Assembly (NCBI GenBank): GCA_030430025.1
Contig: JAUIGR010000004.1
Coordinates: 46,970 to 110,969 of the forward strand
Direction of reading: 5' to 3'
DNA: 64,000 nt
Origin: Gammaproteobacteria bacterium
GTDB lineage: Bacteria > Pseudomonadota > Gammaproteobacteria > Xanthomonadales > Marinicellaceae
Shown here piece by piece: positions 26,964-34,934 of the stretch (its first letter is position 1; every line of letters starts with the position of its first letter). The notes under the pieces are model-generated. The model was not told where the DNA came from. It did not search any database and saw nothing but the letters and a program-made list of their open reading frames with translations. Made by a program: the position numbers and the translations under genes.

Positions 26964-27718
26964 TTATCAGGTGGATTTCTTAATGATCGACTACTGAAAT
27001 CAGCATCCGTCAAACCAATATCATATTGTGGGTTTCTGAATGCCATCAAAGTATGACCACCGGTATTGAAATTAGAAACTTTGGATTGCATAACAGTTGG
27101 ATGGCCTTTGATGTTTTCAACAGTCAGCACTTCAACTTCTCGATACTTTTTATTCTGTGTATCATAGTAACTCACTAACATAGGCAAAAATGTAGTTTTA
27201 TCTATCTCCATAGTGTAGTAAGCAAATTCAACAGCATGACTGTCTTTAGGGGTACTTTTCAACAGATAGTGGGCTTCGTCGTCACCAACCAACTGATGTT
27301 CATCGGCACTTGGATGACGTCCAGAAACATCTTCGTAGAAAAAGTCACTACCAACAAAACTACTGCGATTGTCACTGGCAGCAATTCTTTTTTCTAAATC
27401 GAGTGCAGGTAAATACAACCAACGGTCATCGTCAGCCAAAGCCTTCTTGTGAACAAGAAAAACTGTTCCCTTAACATCAGCTGGCCTCGAAAAAGACACT
27501 AAAAAACTTTGATCACCACCATCTTCAATGTCTTTTCTCCAGATCACAAACTGCCTCATCTGTTTATTTCCCTGAGCATCGACAATCATCATTCTCGCAT
27601 CACTGCGCCCATCATCCCCTGCATAAAATGATGCCATATTGGCTTTCTCAATAATGGTTTCAACATTCATTTCTGCCTGTACCTGCCAGACCAATAATAA
27701 TAAAATCAAATACTTCAT
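26960..27718 (-). CDS. LolA-like outer membrane lipoprotein-sorting protein
   Basis: 252 residues with a signal peptide (MKYLILLLLVWQVQA). Family signatures of the LolA-like group (PF17131): YAGDDGRSDARMMIVDAQGN, RKDIEDGGDQSFLVSFSRPA, DDRWLYLPALDLEKRIAASD and GSDFFYEDVSGR. A half-barrel periplasmic carrier for lipid-like molecules is expected. It sits between an MMPL transporter and a barrel protein, overlapping each by four bases, so the three are one translational unit. Confidence 0.82.
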   Translation of the reverse strand: MKYLILLLLVWQVQAEMNVETIIEKANMASFYAGDDGRSDARMMIVDAQGNKQMRQFVIWRKDIEDGGDQSFLVSFSRPADVKGTVFLVHKKALADDDRWLYLPALDLEKRIAASDNRSSFVGSDFFYEDVSGRHPSADEHQLVGDDEAHYLLKSTPKDSHAVEFAYYTMEIDKTTFLPMLVSYYDTQNKKYREVEVLTVENIKGHPTVMQSKVSNFNTGGHTLMAFRNPQYDIGLTDADFSSRSLRNPPDK

Positions 27719-30204
27719 TTAAATACCCATTTTTTAAAATACATCATCGTTGCTGGCAGTAATAATAGCGTGACCACTGCAGAAACAGCCATGATACTGG
27801 CTAAAAAGAATCCTACAGTCACATAAGGCATCAAAGGTGCTACCAATAAAGGTGTAAACCCTAATGCAATAACCACCGCATTCCGGCTAATGGCCGTGGC
27901 TGGCTCTTCAAACATCAACTTCATAGTCAGTCCAAAATCTCTGTGTTGTTTATATAAATCTCTAGCCCTTTGTAAAAAATGAATGGCAAAATCAACAGAC
28001 AAACCCAAAGTCAATGCTGACAACACAGCAATCGGCATATCATAATCTTTTCCCACCCATCCAATCAGGCCATAAATAAACGTGATAGTAATAGACAATG
28101 GCAGCATAGCCAAAAAACCAAAAACCAAACTTCTAAATAACAATACCATCATCACAAAAACAACCACAAAGGCACTCAACAAACTGGTCAACATACCTGC
28201 CACCATTTCCTGCTGCCACACTTGATTCAAATAAGTTTTACCAGCCCATTTCATAGTCACATAATCAGGCAAAGGGTTATTCTTAACATAGTCTTCTACC
28301 CATTGCATCACTTGAGTCATATCCTGATTATCTCCACTAGTCAATTGTAACCACAGCACCGTTTCACTGAAATCTTTTGTCACAAAGTGCCACAAATCAT
28401 GAGGTCTGTGAGATGATTGATACTGTAATAAAGTTTGTGCTACACCCGCCGAAGTTTCAGGTAATTGATAATCTTTATCTTCACCACTTTTTAGCTCACG
28501 GTAAACAGTTTTAACCACTTCAGGTAAACCATTGCTTTTACCAACCAAAACACTTTCTTGTAGAGATTTCTGAAGATTGACTAGATATGCCAGTGATGTA
28601 GGTTTTTGAAAGTAACGTTGATCCGACAACGCCTGTTCTATAATCGCCATAACAGACAAATAAGGCTCAGGATCATTTGCTATGAAAGCGACTTCTTCAG
28701 CCCAAGTCAACAACTGCTGCCATTGGGCAGACTTAGCCAATTCATTATCAGCCAGTACTTCATTGACTTTGGTTTGAACCGCTGATGACTGTACTTCTCG
28801 AATTGCCTGTTCTATGGCTACTTCAGCTTCTTTATTTTCATACTTAAAGACCAGATAAGCATCATAAGTACCTGCAAAATGATCATTCAACACTTCATCT
28901 GCAATTCTGATAGGATGATCCGATTTGAACCAACGCACTGGATTATCATTAATTTGAATTTTAGAAACACCCCATGCACTGAATATCAGCAACACCGCAA
29001 ACATCAATACTAACTTCAATCGGTTGTTCAGTGCCCATGCTCCGAATGTCTTCATGGCTCCCGATTCAGCACTTCGATGTTGCAAATTAGACAGTGAATC
29101 AGGCTTAAGGACAATCAAATAAGCTGGAACAAAAACAATAGTTAATATAAAAGCTAAAAATATACCTAAGCCAACAAATGCACCAAAGACCTGAACAGGT
29201 GGTATGGGAGTCAACATCAGTGATAAAAAGCCAATAGCAGATGTGATTGAGGTAAACAACATGGGTTTAAACAAATCATGCATCACCTCACTAATTACCT
29301 GACGTTTGTCGCTACCAGTTTGATAGTTTTCTGTAAAATCCGACATGATGTGAATGGAATCTACTACTGCAATAGGCATCAAAAATATAGGAATCATTGA
29401 GCTCATGATATGAACAGTATATCCCATACCTATCATTACACCCATAACAATGAGACAGGTTGACATCGCCACTATCATCGGTGCTGCAATAAATTTCCAA
29501 TTCCTAAAATACCAAAACATCAACAGCATAATCATCAAAGCTGCCAGCGGTGCAGAAATACCCATCTGAACAAACATTTGGTATCCAAATGTATCCTCAG
29601 CAACTGGCAAACCAGTGATATGATATTGATCTTCGCCTTTGAGAGTATCTATGATTTCTTTAATTTCCAAACTGATTCTATGTGACTCATTCTTATCCAC
29701 AATAGGCACATAAATGGCTGCAGCCTTATGATCATCTGAAACCAACGTATTTTGTAACAAAGGCAATCGTGTGACTTGAGCTGCTATCCAGTCCGCATCA
29801 GATTGGCTCTTTGGAGCCTGTTTCATCAGCCATTGAAAATTAAGTACCCCCGACTCATCCTGACTGATATTATCGACATGAGACAAGGCCATCAAATCAT
29901 AAGAAACAACACCATCAATGTCATCAACCTGATTTGCTAAAGTCAACATATTAGCCAAACTTTGAGGGTTAAACACCCCTGCATCATTAACCACACCAAC
30001 AACCATCATATCGTGCAGCTGAAACTTGTTCTTGACTATATTATGAAAAACACGATCTGCTTGCTCAGGTGATAGCATATTTTCAGGATCGGTATCTACC
30101 TCTATTCGAATGATAAATATTCCTACAATCATGGTCACCAACAATATCAAGAACATGACTGATTTAGGTTTATTTAATGCAACATTTGAAATGGCTTTAC
30201 TCAT
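27715..30204 (-). CDS. MMPL/RND family transporter
   Basis: 829 residues, inner membrane, two MMPL halves: helix 1 at about 15-32, large periplasmic loop, helices about 215-360, helix about 395-415, second loop, helices about 680-825. The RND motifs ALTLGLSVDFAIHFLQRARD and MPIAVVDSIHIMSDF (D-S pair) mark the proton-relay helices. This branch (HpnN, SSD-containing) usually moves hydrophobic lipids. First gene of the operon, behind a near-perfect promoter with a palindrome in the spacer. Confidence 0.87.
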   Translation of the reverse strand: MSKAISNVALNKPKSVMFLILLVTMIVGIFIIRIEVDTDPENMLSPEQADRVFHNIVKNKFQLHDMMVVGVVNDAGVFNPQSLANMLTLANQVDDIDGVVSYDLMALSHVDNISQDESGVLNFQWLMKQAPKSQSDADWIAAQVTRLPLLQNTLVSDDHKAAAIYVPIVDKNESHRISLEIKEIIDTLKGEDQYHITGLPVAEDTFGYQMFVQMGISAPLAALMIMLLMFWYFRNWKFIAAPMIVAMSTCLIVMGVMIGMGYTVHIMSSMIPIFLMPIAVVDSIHIMSDFTENYQTGSDKRQVISEVMHDLFKPMLFTSITSAIGFLSLMLTPIPPVQVFGAFVGLGIFLAFILTIVFVPAYLIVLKPDSLSNLQHRSAESGAMKTFGAWALNNRLKLVLMFAVLLIFSAWGVSKIQINDNPVRWFKSDHPIRIADEVLNDHFAGTYDAYLVFKYENKEAEVAIEQAIREVQSSAVQTKVNEVLADNELAKSAQWQQLLTWAEEVAFIANDPEPYLSVMAIIEQALSDQRYFQKPTSLAYLVNLQKSLQESVLVGKSNGLPEVVKTVYRELKSGEDKDYQLPETSAGVAQTLLQYQSSHRPHDLWHFVTKDFSETVLWLQLTSGDNQDMTQVMQWVEDYVKNNPLPDYVTMKWAGKTYLNQVWQQEMVAGMLTSLLSAFVVVFVMMVLLFRSLVFGFLAMLPLSITITFIYGLIGWVGKDYDMPIAVLSALTLGLSVDFAIHFLQRARDLYKQHRDFGLTMKLMFEEPATAISRNAVVIALGFTPLLVAPLMPYVTVGFFLASIMAVSAVVTLLLLPATMMYFKKWVFK

Positions 30205-30233
30205 TCAATGATCTCATGGGAATAATTTTCATT

Positions 30234-30261
30234 ATTATATTAGATATTTCTAATGTGTCAA
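30234..30261 (-). promoter_or_regulatory. Consensus promoter with operator for RND export operon
   Basis: Minus strand: -35 TTGACA (30256-30261), 16-bp spacer, -10 TATAAT (30234-30239), both perfect. The spacer carries the palindrome ATTAGA-AATA-TCTAAT (plus 30239-30254). A repressor bound there would sit between -35 and -10. The divergent arsR gene is the obvious candidate; transcription start near 30227. Confidence 0.8.
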
Positions 30262-30269
30262 GTATTTGC

Positions 30270-30298
30270 TTGAAGCCAACCAGGTAAATTTGCATAAT
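30270..30298 (+). promoter_or_regulatory. Promoter of arsR-like gene
   Basis: -35 TTGAAG (30270-30275), 17-bp spacer, -10 CATAAT (30293-30298). The expected start near 30305 is immediately before the ATG at 30306. No Shine-Dalgarno is visible, so the transcript may be leaderless, or the true start may be the ATG at 30339. Confidence 0.45.
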
Positions 30299-30305
30299 AC
30301 TGATC

Positions 30306-30623
30306 ATGACAGAAATAACACCCATTCCATTAGATGAGATGTTGGCCCACTCCCAACAAGCTTCTGATTTACTAAAAATCATGGCTAACCAACACCGACT
30401 GATCATCTTGTGTCTGCTACATGATAAAGAGTTATCCGTTAGTGATATCAATGACTTAATTCCTAACTTAAGTCAATCAGCACTCTCTCAGCATCTGGCA
30501 CAACTACGAAAATCTGGCTTGGTAAAAAATCGTCGAGATTCGCAAAATATCTACTACTCACTTTCTGACAACAAAGCAGTTTCTGTGATACATCTATTAC
30601 ATGATCTATACTGCAACACCTGA
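30306..30623 (+). CDS. ArsR family transcriptional regulator
   Basis: 105 residues, winged helix-turn-helix: LLKIMANQHRLIILCLLHDK, recognition helix SQSALSQHLAQLRKSGLV, wing RRDSQNIYYSL. It lacks the ELCVCDL metal-binding cysteines of ArsR/SmtB (ELSVSDIND here), so it is not a classical metal sensor; the group includes redox- and sulfur-sensing SqrR/BigR-like and SdpR-like repressors. One Cys (residue about 37) and a C-terminal Cys remain. Divergent from the RND operon, whose spacer palindrome is its likely operator. Confidence 0.85.
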   Translation: MTEITPIPLDEMLAHSQQASDLLKIMANQHRLIILCLLHDKELSVSDINDLIPNLSQSALSQHLAQLRKSGLVKNRRDSQNIYYSLSDNKAVSVIHLLHDLYCNT

Positions 30624-30630
30624 TACTATA

Positions 30631-30858
30631 AGAGACCTTTGCATAAACCGTGCCTCAAGATAATAAAGTCTAAAATCTTAAATTTCTGCGTCAGCAAACT
30701 TTGCAATAGCTCACGACCTATACAGTTTTTATTCTTTGGCTTGTTGCCTGCAGCAAACCGCCAAAGAAACAAACTTGGCCTATTACATTCATTTGCTTCC
30801 TTGAATTTTAAGATTTTATTTCTTTTTCTCAATGATTCAGAATCGTGCAATGGTCTCT
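30631..30858. mobile_element. MITE-like element copy 2, between arsR and tetR genes
   Basis: 228 bp bounded by AGAGACCTTTGCATAA and TGCAATGGTCTCT. Over most of its length it matches the reverse complement of 2392-2552, including the subterminal AAAATCTTAAA pair. A central insertion of about 70 bp absent from copy 1 contains a hairpin, CTTTGGC (30734-30740) / GCCAAAG (30760-30766). A TAT duplication flanks it if the ends are AGAGACC/GGTCTCT. Lies between convergent genes and supplies the tetR stop codon. Confidence 0.8.
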
Positions 30859-31480
30859 ATAAAAATTGTCTGGCCAATTCTTGTAACATCTTTTTCTGTT
30901 TTTGATCTAAAAATGGAGCAATCATTTGTAAAATGTGAAAAATGCCGTGTGATAGTTTTTTCTGCTCATCAAAACCATCATCAAAAATAGCGATAGAGTA
31001 ATTCAACCAAAATGTTGATGTCAGTGCAATTTGATCAGCCAGATTACCTATGGTAACCGCATCAGCGTTCACTACATCCAAACCTTTGAGTTGTTGAAGA
31101 ATCTCTAAAGCTGTTTGTGATTTAAGCGCTAAAATATGGCGAAAATGACGCTTTAAAAATGCAATTCGGTTCATCAATTGAATTAAATTTCGATATAAAA
31201 ATCGATACTCAACAACCACTTCAAAAATCAGATTGAGGAACAACCACATATCCTTCATACTGGCTGACTCAACTGTAGGTGTCACTAATATTGATTTAAT
31301 TTTTGCTTCATATTGCAGAAATATTTGCCATATGATGTCATCCTTATTCTTATAGTGATAATACAAATTACCAGGAGAAATATCCATTTCATCAGCAATG
31401 TGATTGGTTGTCACATTTGGCTCCCCCTCTTCATTAAACAACCGCAATGCGGTGACAATGACACGATCTTTTGTCTTCAT
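30857..31480 (-). CDS. TetR family transcriptional regulator
   Basis: 207 residues. N-terminal HTH: ALRLFNEEGEPNVTTNHIAD then EMDISPGNLYYHYKNKDDI (residues about 10-55). The C-terminal ligand domain resembles PF13972 (RNLIQLMNRIAFLKRHFRHI; WLNYSIAIF), a form associated with lipid-responsive repressors. The start is coupled to the acyl-CoA-binding protein stop (TAATG). The TAG stop (30857-30859) is made at the end of the inserted element. A near-palindrome between acbP and the divergent reductase is its likely operator. Confidence 0.85.
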   Translation of the reverse strand: MKTKDRVIVTALRLFNEEGEPNVTTNHIADEMDISPGNLYYHYKNKDDIIWQIFLQYEAKIKSILVTPTVESASMKDMWLFLNLIFEVVVEYRFLYRNLIQLMNRIAFLKRHFRHILALKSQTALEILQQLKGLDVVNADAVTIGNLADQIALTSTFWLNYSIAIFDDGFDEQKKLSHGIFHILQMIAPFLDQKQKKMLQELARQFL

Positions 31481-31737
31481 TAAGGCAGCAATTGATTAAC
31501 CAAATCAACATATTGTTGCTTGGCTTCATCCTGGGAAATACCTTCTAATTTTCCCCAAGCTTCATATTTAGCAGCACCAACGAAATCAAAAAATCCTGGC
31601 TTCTCTCCTTGTACATTACCAACGTGACCTTGTTTATATAAGGCATATAACCTTAACAGAGTGGCATCATCTGGTTTAACAGCTAAAGTTTTCACATCCC
31701 TCTGTGCTTTCTCAAATGCATCAATTAAATCGCTCAT
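31480..31737 (-). CDS. Acyl-CoA-binding protein
   Basis: 85 residues of the eukaryote-type ACBP fold, four helices: start MSDLIDAFEKAQRDVKTL, LRLYALYKQGHVGNVQGEKP, the signature KYEAWGKLEGISQDEAKQQY, end VDLVNQLLP. Binds long-chain acyl-CoA with high affinity and delivers it to enzymes. I use the ATG at 31737; the frame is open 20 codons further but would cross the operator region. Overlaps tetR by one base. Divergent from an acyl-CoA reductase, which suggests it feeds that enzyme. Confidence 0.9.
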   Translation of the reverse strand: MSDLIDAFEKAQRDVKTLAVKPDDATLLRLYALYKQGHVGNVQGEKPGFFDFVGAAKYEAWGKLEGISQDEAKQQYVDLVNQLLP

Positions 31738-31740
31738 GGT

Positions 31741-31797
31741 ATGATATTGGCCTGTGTAGTTGAATATCATTTGACACGATTTTGTATATCGGGTCAA
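31741..31797. promoter_or_regulatory. Operator region between acbP and acyl-CoA reductase
   Basis: Two inverted repeats fill the 80-bp divergent gap: ATGATATT-N14-AATATCAT (31741-31770) and TTGACACGAT-N7-ATCGGGTCAA (31771-31797, one mismatch between arms). The second begins with a -35-like TTGACA on the plus strand and TTGACC on the minus strand. Its size suits a TetR dimer; the tetR gene is next door. Confidence 0.6.
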
Positions 31798-31817
31798 TTA
31801 TTAATGAGGAGAAAAGC

Positions 31818-33803
31818 ATGTCATATTTTCTAACCGGAGCTTCTGGTTTTATTGGCCGCCATTTACTGGAAAAATTATTTGATCGCAAAGGTCATATATA
31901 CCTACTGGTACGCAAATCATCACAAAAAAGAATGAAGCAATTGTTAGAAGAAATGAATGCACCGACCAAGAGAGTCAGCATTATCACCGGTGATTTAACA
32001 AAGAAAAATCTGGGTGTTTCTAAAAAGAACACAGATATTATGGAAGGTAAAATTAAACACTTCTTTCATTTGGGAGCTATCTATGACATGAATGCCAATA
32101 TGGAAGAACAACAGTCAGCCAATGTCGATGGTACCAGACATGCCATGCAATTAGCAAAAATAATCAAGTCAGGCTGTTTCCATCATACATCATCAATCGC
32201 TGCAGCCGGGCTTTACCCTGGTGTTTTTCGAGAAGACATGTTTGAAGAAGCTGAAGGCCTGGAGCACCCATATTTTAGAACCAAACACGATGCTGAAGGT
32301 GTTGTCAGAAAAGAGTGTCAAATACCATTCAAAATCTACCGGCCTGCCATCGTTTTGGGACACTCACAAACTGGCATCATTGACAAAATTGACGGTCCAT
32401 ACTACTTTTTCAAACTGATCCAAAAAATGCGCAATACTTTTCCACAATGGATGCCAATGATGGGACTTGAGGGAGGTCGTTTAAATATGGTTCCTGTCGA
32501 TTATGTAGTGAATGTCATGGATCACATAGCTCATCAGAAAGGTTCCCATGGCGGCTGTTTTCACATCACTGATGCCAATCCCAAGAGAATCGGCTCGGTT
32601 CTGAACATATTTGCTAAAGCAGCACACGCCCCTCAAATGAACATGCGCATTGATGCCAGAGTGTTTAATTTCATTCCTGGTGCTGTTAAACAAGGCCTGA
32701 TGATGCTCTCTCCCGTCAGACGCATACGCGCCCAACTGCTACACGACCTGGGGATTCCTACAGGCATTCTAAAATTCGTTAATTACCCAACTCGTTTTGA
32801 TGACAGGGAAACGCAAAAAGCATTAAAAGGATCAGATATCAAACTCCCAAAACTCAAAAAGTACGCCCATAAACTATGGGATTATTGGGAACGAAATTTA
32901 GATCCGGATTTGTTTGTTGATCACTCGTTATCCGCAAGGGTATCTGGTAAACGCGTTATGATTACTGGTGCCTCTTCTGGTATCGGTGAGGCAGTCGCTA
33001 TGATGCTGGCAGAAAAAGGGGCCCATTTAATCATTGTTGCTCGAGGACTCGACAAACTCAAGGAAACAGCCAAAGTCATTAAAGAAAAAGGAGGGACCGT
33101 CTCCATATACAATGCAGATTTATCAGATGAAGCTGCCACAAAAAAACTGATCGATACTGTCGTCAACAACCACGGTGGCATTGATATTTTAGTCAACAAT
33201 GCTGGCCGTTCAATCCGCCGCTCTATCGCCCTTTCTTATGACCGCTTTCATGACTTTGAACGGACAATGGGCCTAAACTATTTTGGTTCCTTACGCTTAA
33301 TTATGGGTTTCTTACCAGGTATGGCAGAAAGAAAATCCGGTCATATTATTAACATTTCTTCCATTGGTGTTTTAACCAATGCCCCACGTTTCTCAGCTTA
33401 TGTAGCTTCGAAAGCAGCTTTAGATGCTTTTTCGCGCTGTGCCGCAGCAGAATATAATGATTTGCGAGTCACATTTACAACCATCAACATGCCACTGGTT
33501 AAAACACCCATGATCGCACCGACTAAAATGTATAATAATGTTCCTACTATTTCACCTGAGGAAGCCGCATTATTCGTCAAAGAGGCCATTATTAAGAGAC
33601 CTCAGCGTATTGCTACTAAACTGGGTATTTTTGCTCAAGTAATGCATGCGCTAGCACCCAAATCTATGGAAGTGGTGATGAATACAGCATTTAATATGTT
33701 TCCAGACTCAGCGGCTGCCAAAGGCGAAAAATCGATTGTTGCTAAAGAAGTTTCTCCTGAGCAAATGGCTTTTGCCAGCCTGATGCGAGGTGTTCATTGG
33801 TAA
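31818..33803 (+). CDS. Fatty acyl-CoA reductase (two-domain, alcohol-forming)
   Basis: 661 residues after trimming to MSYFLTGASG (GAGGAG ribosome site). Domain 1 (1-360): extended SDR with TGASGFIGRH, HHTSSIAAAGLYPGVFREDM and the YFRTK catalytic pair. Domain 2 (370-600): classical SDR with TGASSGIGEA, LVNNAGRSIRRS and YVASK. The layout and many blocks (IWDYWERNLDPDLF-like, MPLVKTPMIAPTK, LHALAPK) match Marinobacter fatty acyl-CoA reductase Maqu_2507, also 661 residues from memory, which reduces acyl-CoA to fatty alcohol with NADPH for wax esters. Divergent from acbP-tetR. Confidence 0.85.
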   Translation: MSYFLTGASGFIGRHLLEKLFDRKGHIYLLVRKSSQKRMKQLLEEMNAPTKRVSIITGDLTKKNLGVSKKNTDIMEGKIKHFFHLGAIYDMNANMEEQQSANVDGTRHAMQLAKIIKSGCFHHTSSIAAAGLYPGVFREDMFEEAEGLEHPYFRTKHDAEGVVRKECQIPFKIYRPAIVLGHSQTGIIDKIDGPYYFFKLIQKMRNTFPQWMPMMGLEGGRLNMVPVDYVVNVMDHIAHQKGSHGGCFHITDANPKRIGSVLNIFAKAAHAPQMNMRIDARVFNFIPGAVKQGLMMLSPVRRIRAQLLHDLGIPTGILKFVNYPTRFDDRETQKALKGSDIKLPKLKKYAHKLWDYWERNLDPDLFVDHSLSARVSGKRVMITGASSGIGEAVAMMLAEKGAHLIIVARGLDKLKETAKVIKEKGGTVSIYNADLSDEAATKKLIDTVVNNHGGIDILVNNAGRSIRRSIALSYDRFHDFERTMGLNYFGSLRLIMGFLPGMAERKSGHIINISSIGVLTNAPRFSAYVASKAALDAFSRCAAAEYNDLRVTFTTINMPLVKTPMIAPTKMYNNVPTISPEEAALFVKEAIIKRPQRIATKLGIFAQVMHALAPKSMEVVMNTAFNMFPDSAAAKGEKSIVAKEVSPEQMAFASLMRGVHW

Positions 33804-33909
33804 TCGGCAACTATACTATTTCCCGTCCCAAATATATATCCGACAACTGGTTTACTGATTTTTTATGATTGATTGATTACAATACCTCAAATTTTTAAGG
33901 AGTGCGCTT

Positions 33910-34515
33910 GTGTTCGAAATTGTAGCCAGTGGCGGTATCGTCATGGTTTTTTTGCTCATTTTCATGGCTTTAGCGATGATGATTATTGGCGAACGTTTCT
34001 GGAGCCTGAGAGACAAAGAAATTATTCCTGAAGACCTTGCCCAACAGGTAATTGACTGGTCTAAAAAGAAAAACCTAAACCAAAAGCATATTGACCAATT
34101 AGCCACAAACTCACCAATGGGTTACTTAATGGCAACAGCATTGAATAAACGAACTGAATCACGAGAAATCATCGTTGAATCAGTTGAAGATGCTGGAAGA
34201 CATATCTCGCATCAACTAGAAAAACCGCTGCATTGGCTCAATGCCATTGGTGAAGTATCTCCATTATTAGGTCTTTTAGGAACAGTAATCGGCATGATGA
34301 AAGTCTTTGCCAACATCATGGAGTTCGGAGTAGGTGATGCCAACCAGTTAGCTGGCGGTATTTCTCAAGCACTCACTACCACTGCAGCAGGCTTGATTGT
34401 AGCCATACCCACCCTGCTTTTTCATCGCCACTTTAAAAACAAAATTTCAGATCAAACGATCGTCATGGAGCAACAAGTAATGTCTTTGATTGACTCTTTA
34501 GGGAATAAGCGATGA
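33910..34515 (+). CDS. exbB: MotA/TolQ/ExbB proton channel family protein
   Basis: 201 residues, inner membrane. One N-terminal helix (about 5-30) and two more (about 115-140 and 160-180) with the family motif LNAIGEVSPLLGLLGTVIGM and LTTTAAGLIVAIPTLLFHR. GTG start at 33910 after AAGGAG. Works with ExbD to harness the proton gradient. It precedes exbD-msbA-lpxK-kdsB, an arrangement seen in several gammaproteobacteria, which suggests a link to envelope lipid traffic rather than TonB iron uptake. Confidence 0.88.
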   Translation: MFEIVASGGIVMVFLLIFMALAMMIIGERFWSLRDKEIIPEDLAQQVIDWSKKKNLNQKHIDQLATNSPMGYLMATALNKRTESREIIVESVEDAGRHISHQLEKPLHWLNAIGEVSPLLGLLGTVIGMMKVFANIMEFGVGDANQLAGGISQALTTTAAGLIVAIPTLLFHRHFKNKISDQTIVMEQQVMSLIDSLGNKR

Positions 34516-34934
34516 AGTTTTCAAATACTGAAAATGACAGAAGAAACCTCAATCTAACCCCTTTGATTGATGTCGTTTTTTTGTTATTAATTTTTTTCAT
34601 GGTCAGCACCACATTCGAAAAACAATCGAAACTTAAAATTGAACTACCACAGGCCACCCCTGATGCTCAAGTAACCACACAAAAAGACTTAACAATCAGT
34701 ATCAGCCAAAACGGTTCATTTTATGTTAACAACAATGAGCTACCAAATGCTCAACGTCAAAGTTTAATCAATGCACTGACAAAGATTGTTGATTCACAAC
34801 GCAATATACCTGTCATTATCAAAGCTGATGCCAATGTAGCGCACAAACACGTCGTTATGGCCATGGATGTACTGAGTAGCATGGGATTTGAATCGATATC
34901 AATAGCAACCACACAGTCTACAGACAGTGAATGA
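34512..34934 (+). CDS. exbD: ExbD/TolR family protein
   Basis: 140 residues: cytoplasmic tail, one membrane helix with the key Asp in LTPLIDVVFLLLIFFMVS, then a periplasmic domain (about 50-140) ending in the typical ADANVAHKHVVMAMDVL. Partner of the ExbB protein before it (overlap of four bases) and overlaps msbA by eight. Confidence 0.9.
   Translation: MKFSNTENDRRNLNLTPLIDVVFLLLIFFMVSTTFEKQSKLKIELPQATPDAQVTTQKDLTISISQNGSFYVNNNELPNAQRQSLINALTKIVDSQRNIPVIIKADANVAHKHVVMAMDVLSSMGFESISIATTQSTDSE

Noticed and set aside
30639..30905. Open frames inside the second MITE-like element
   Set aside because: They arise from the repeat sequence on both strands, differ from copy 1 and have no ribosome sites or recognisable domains.
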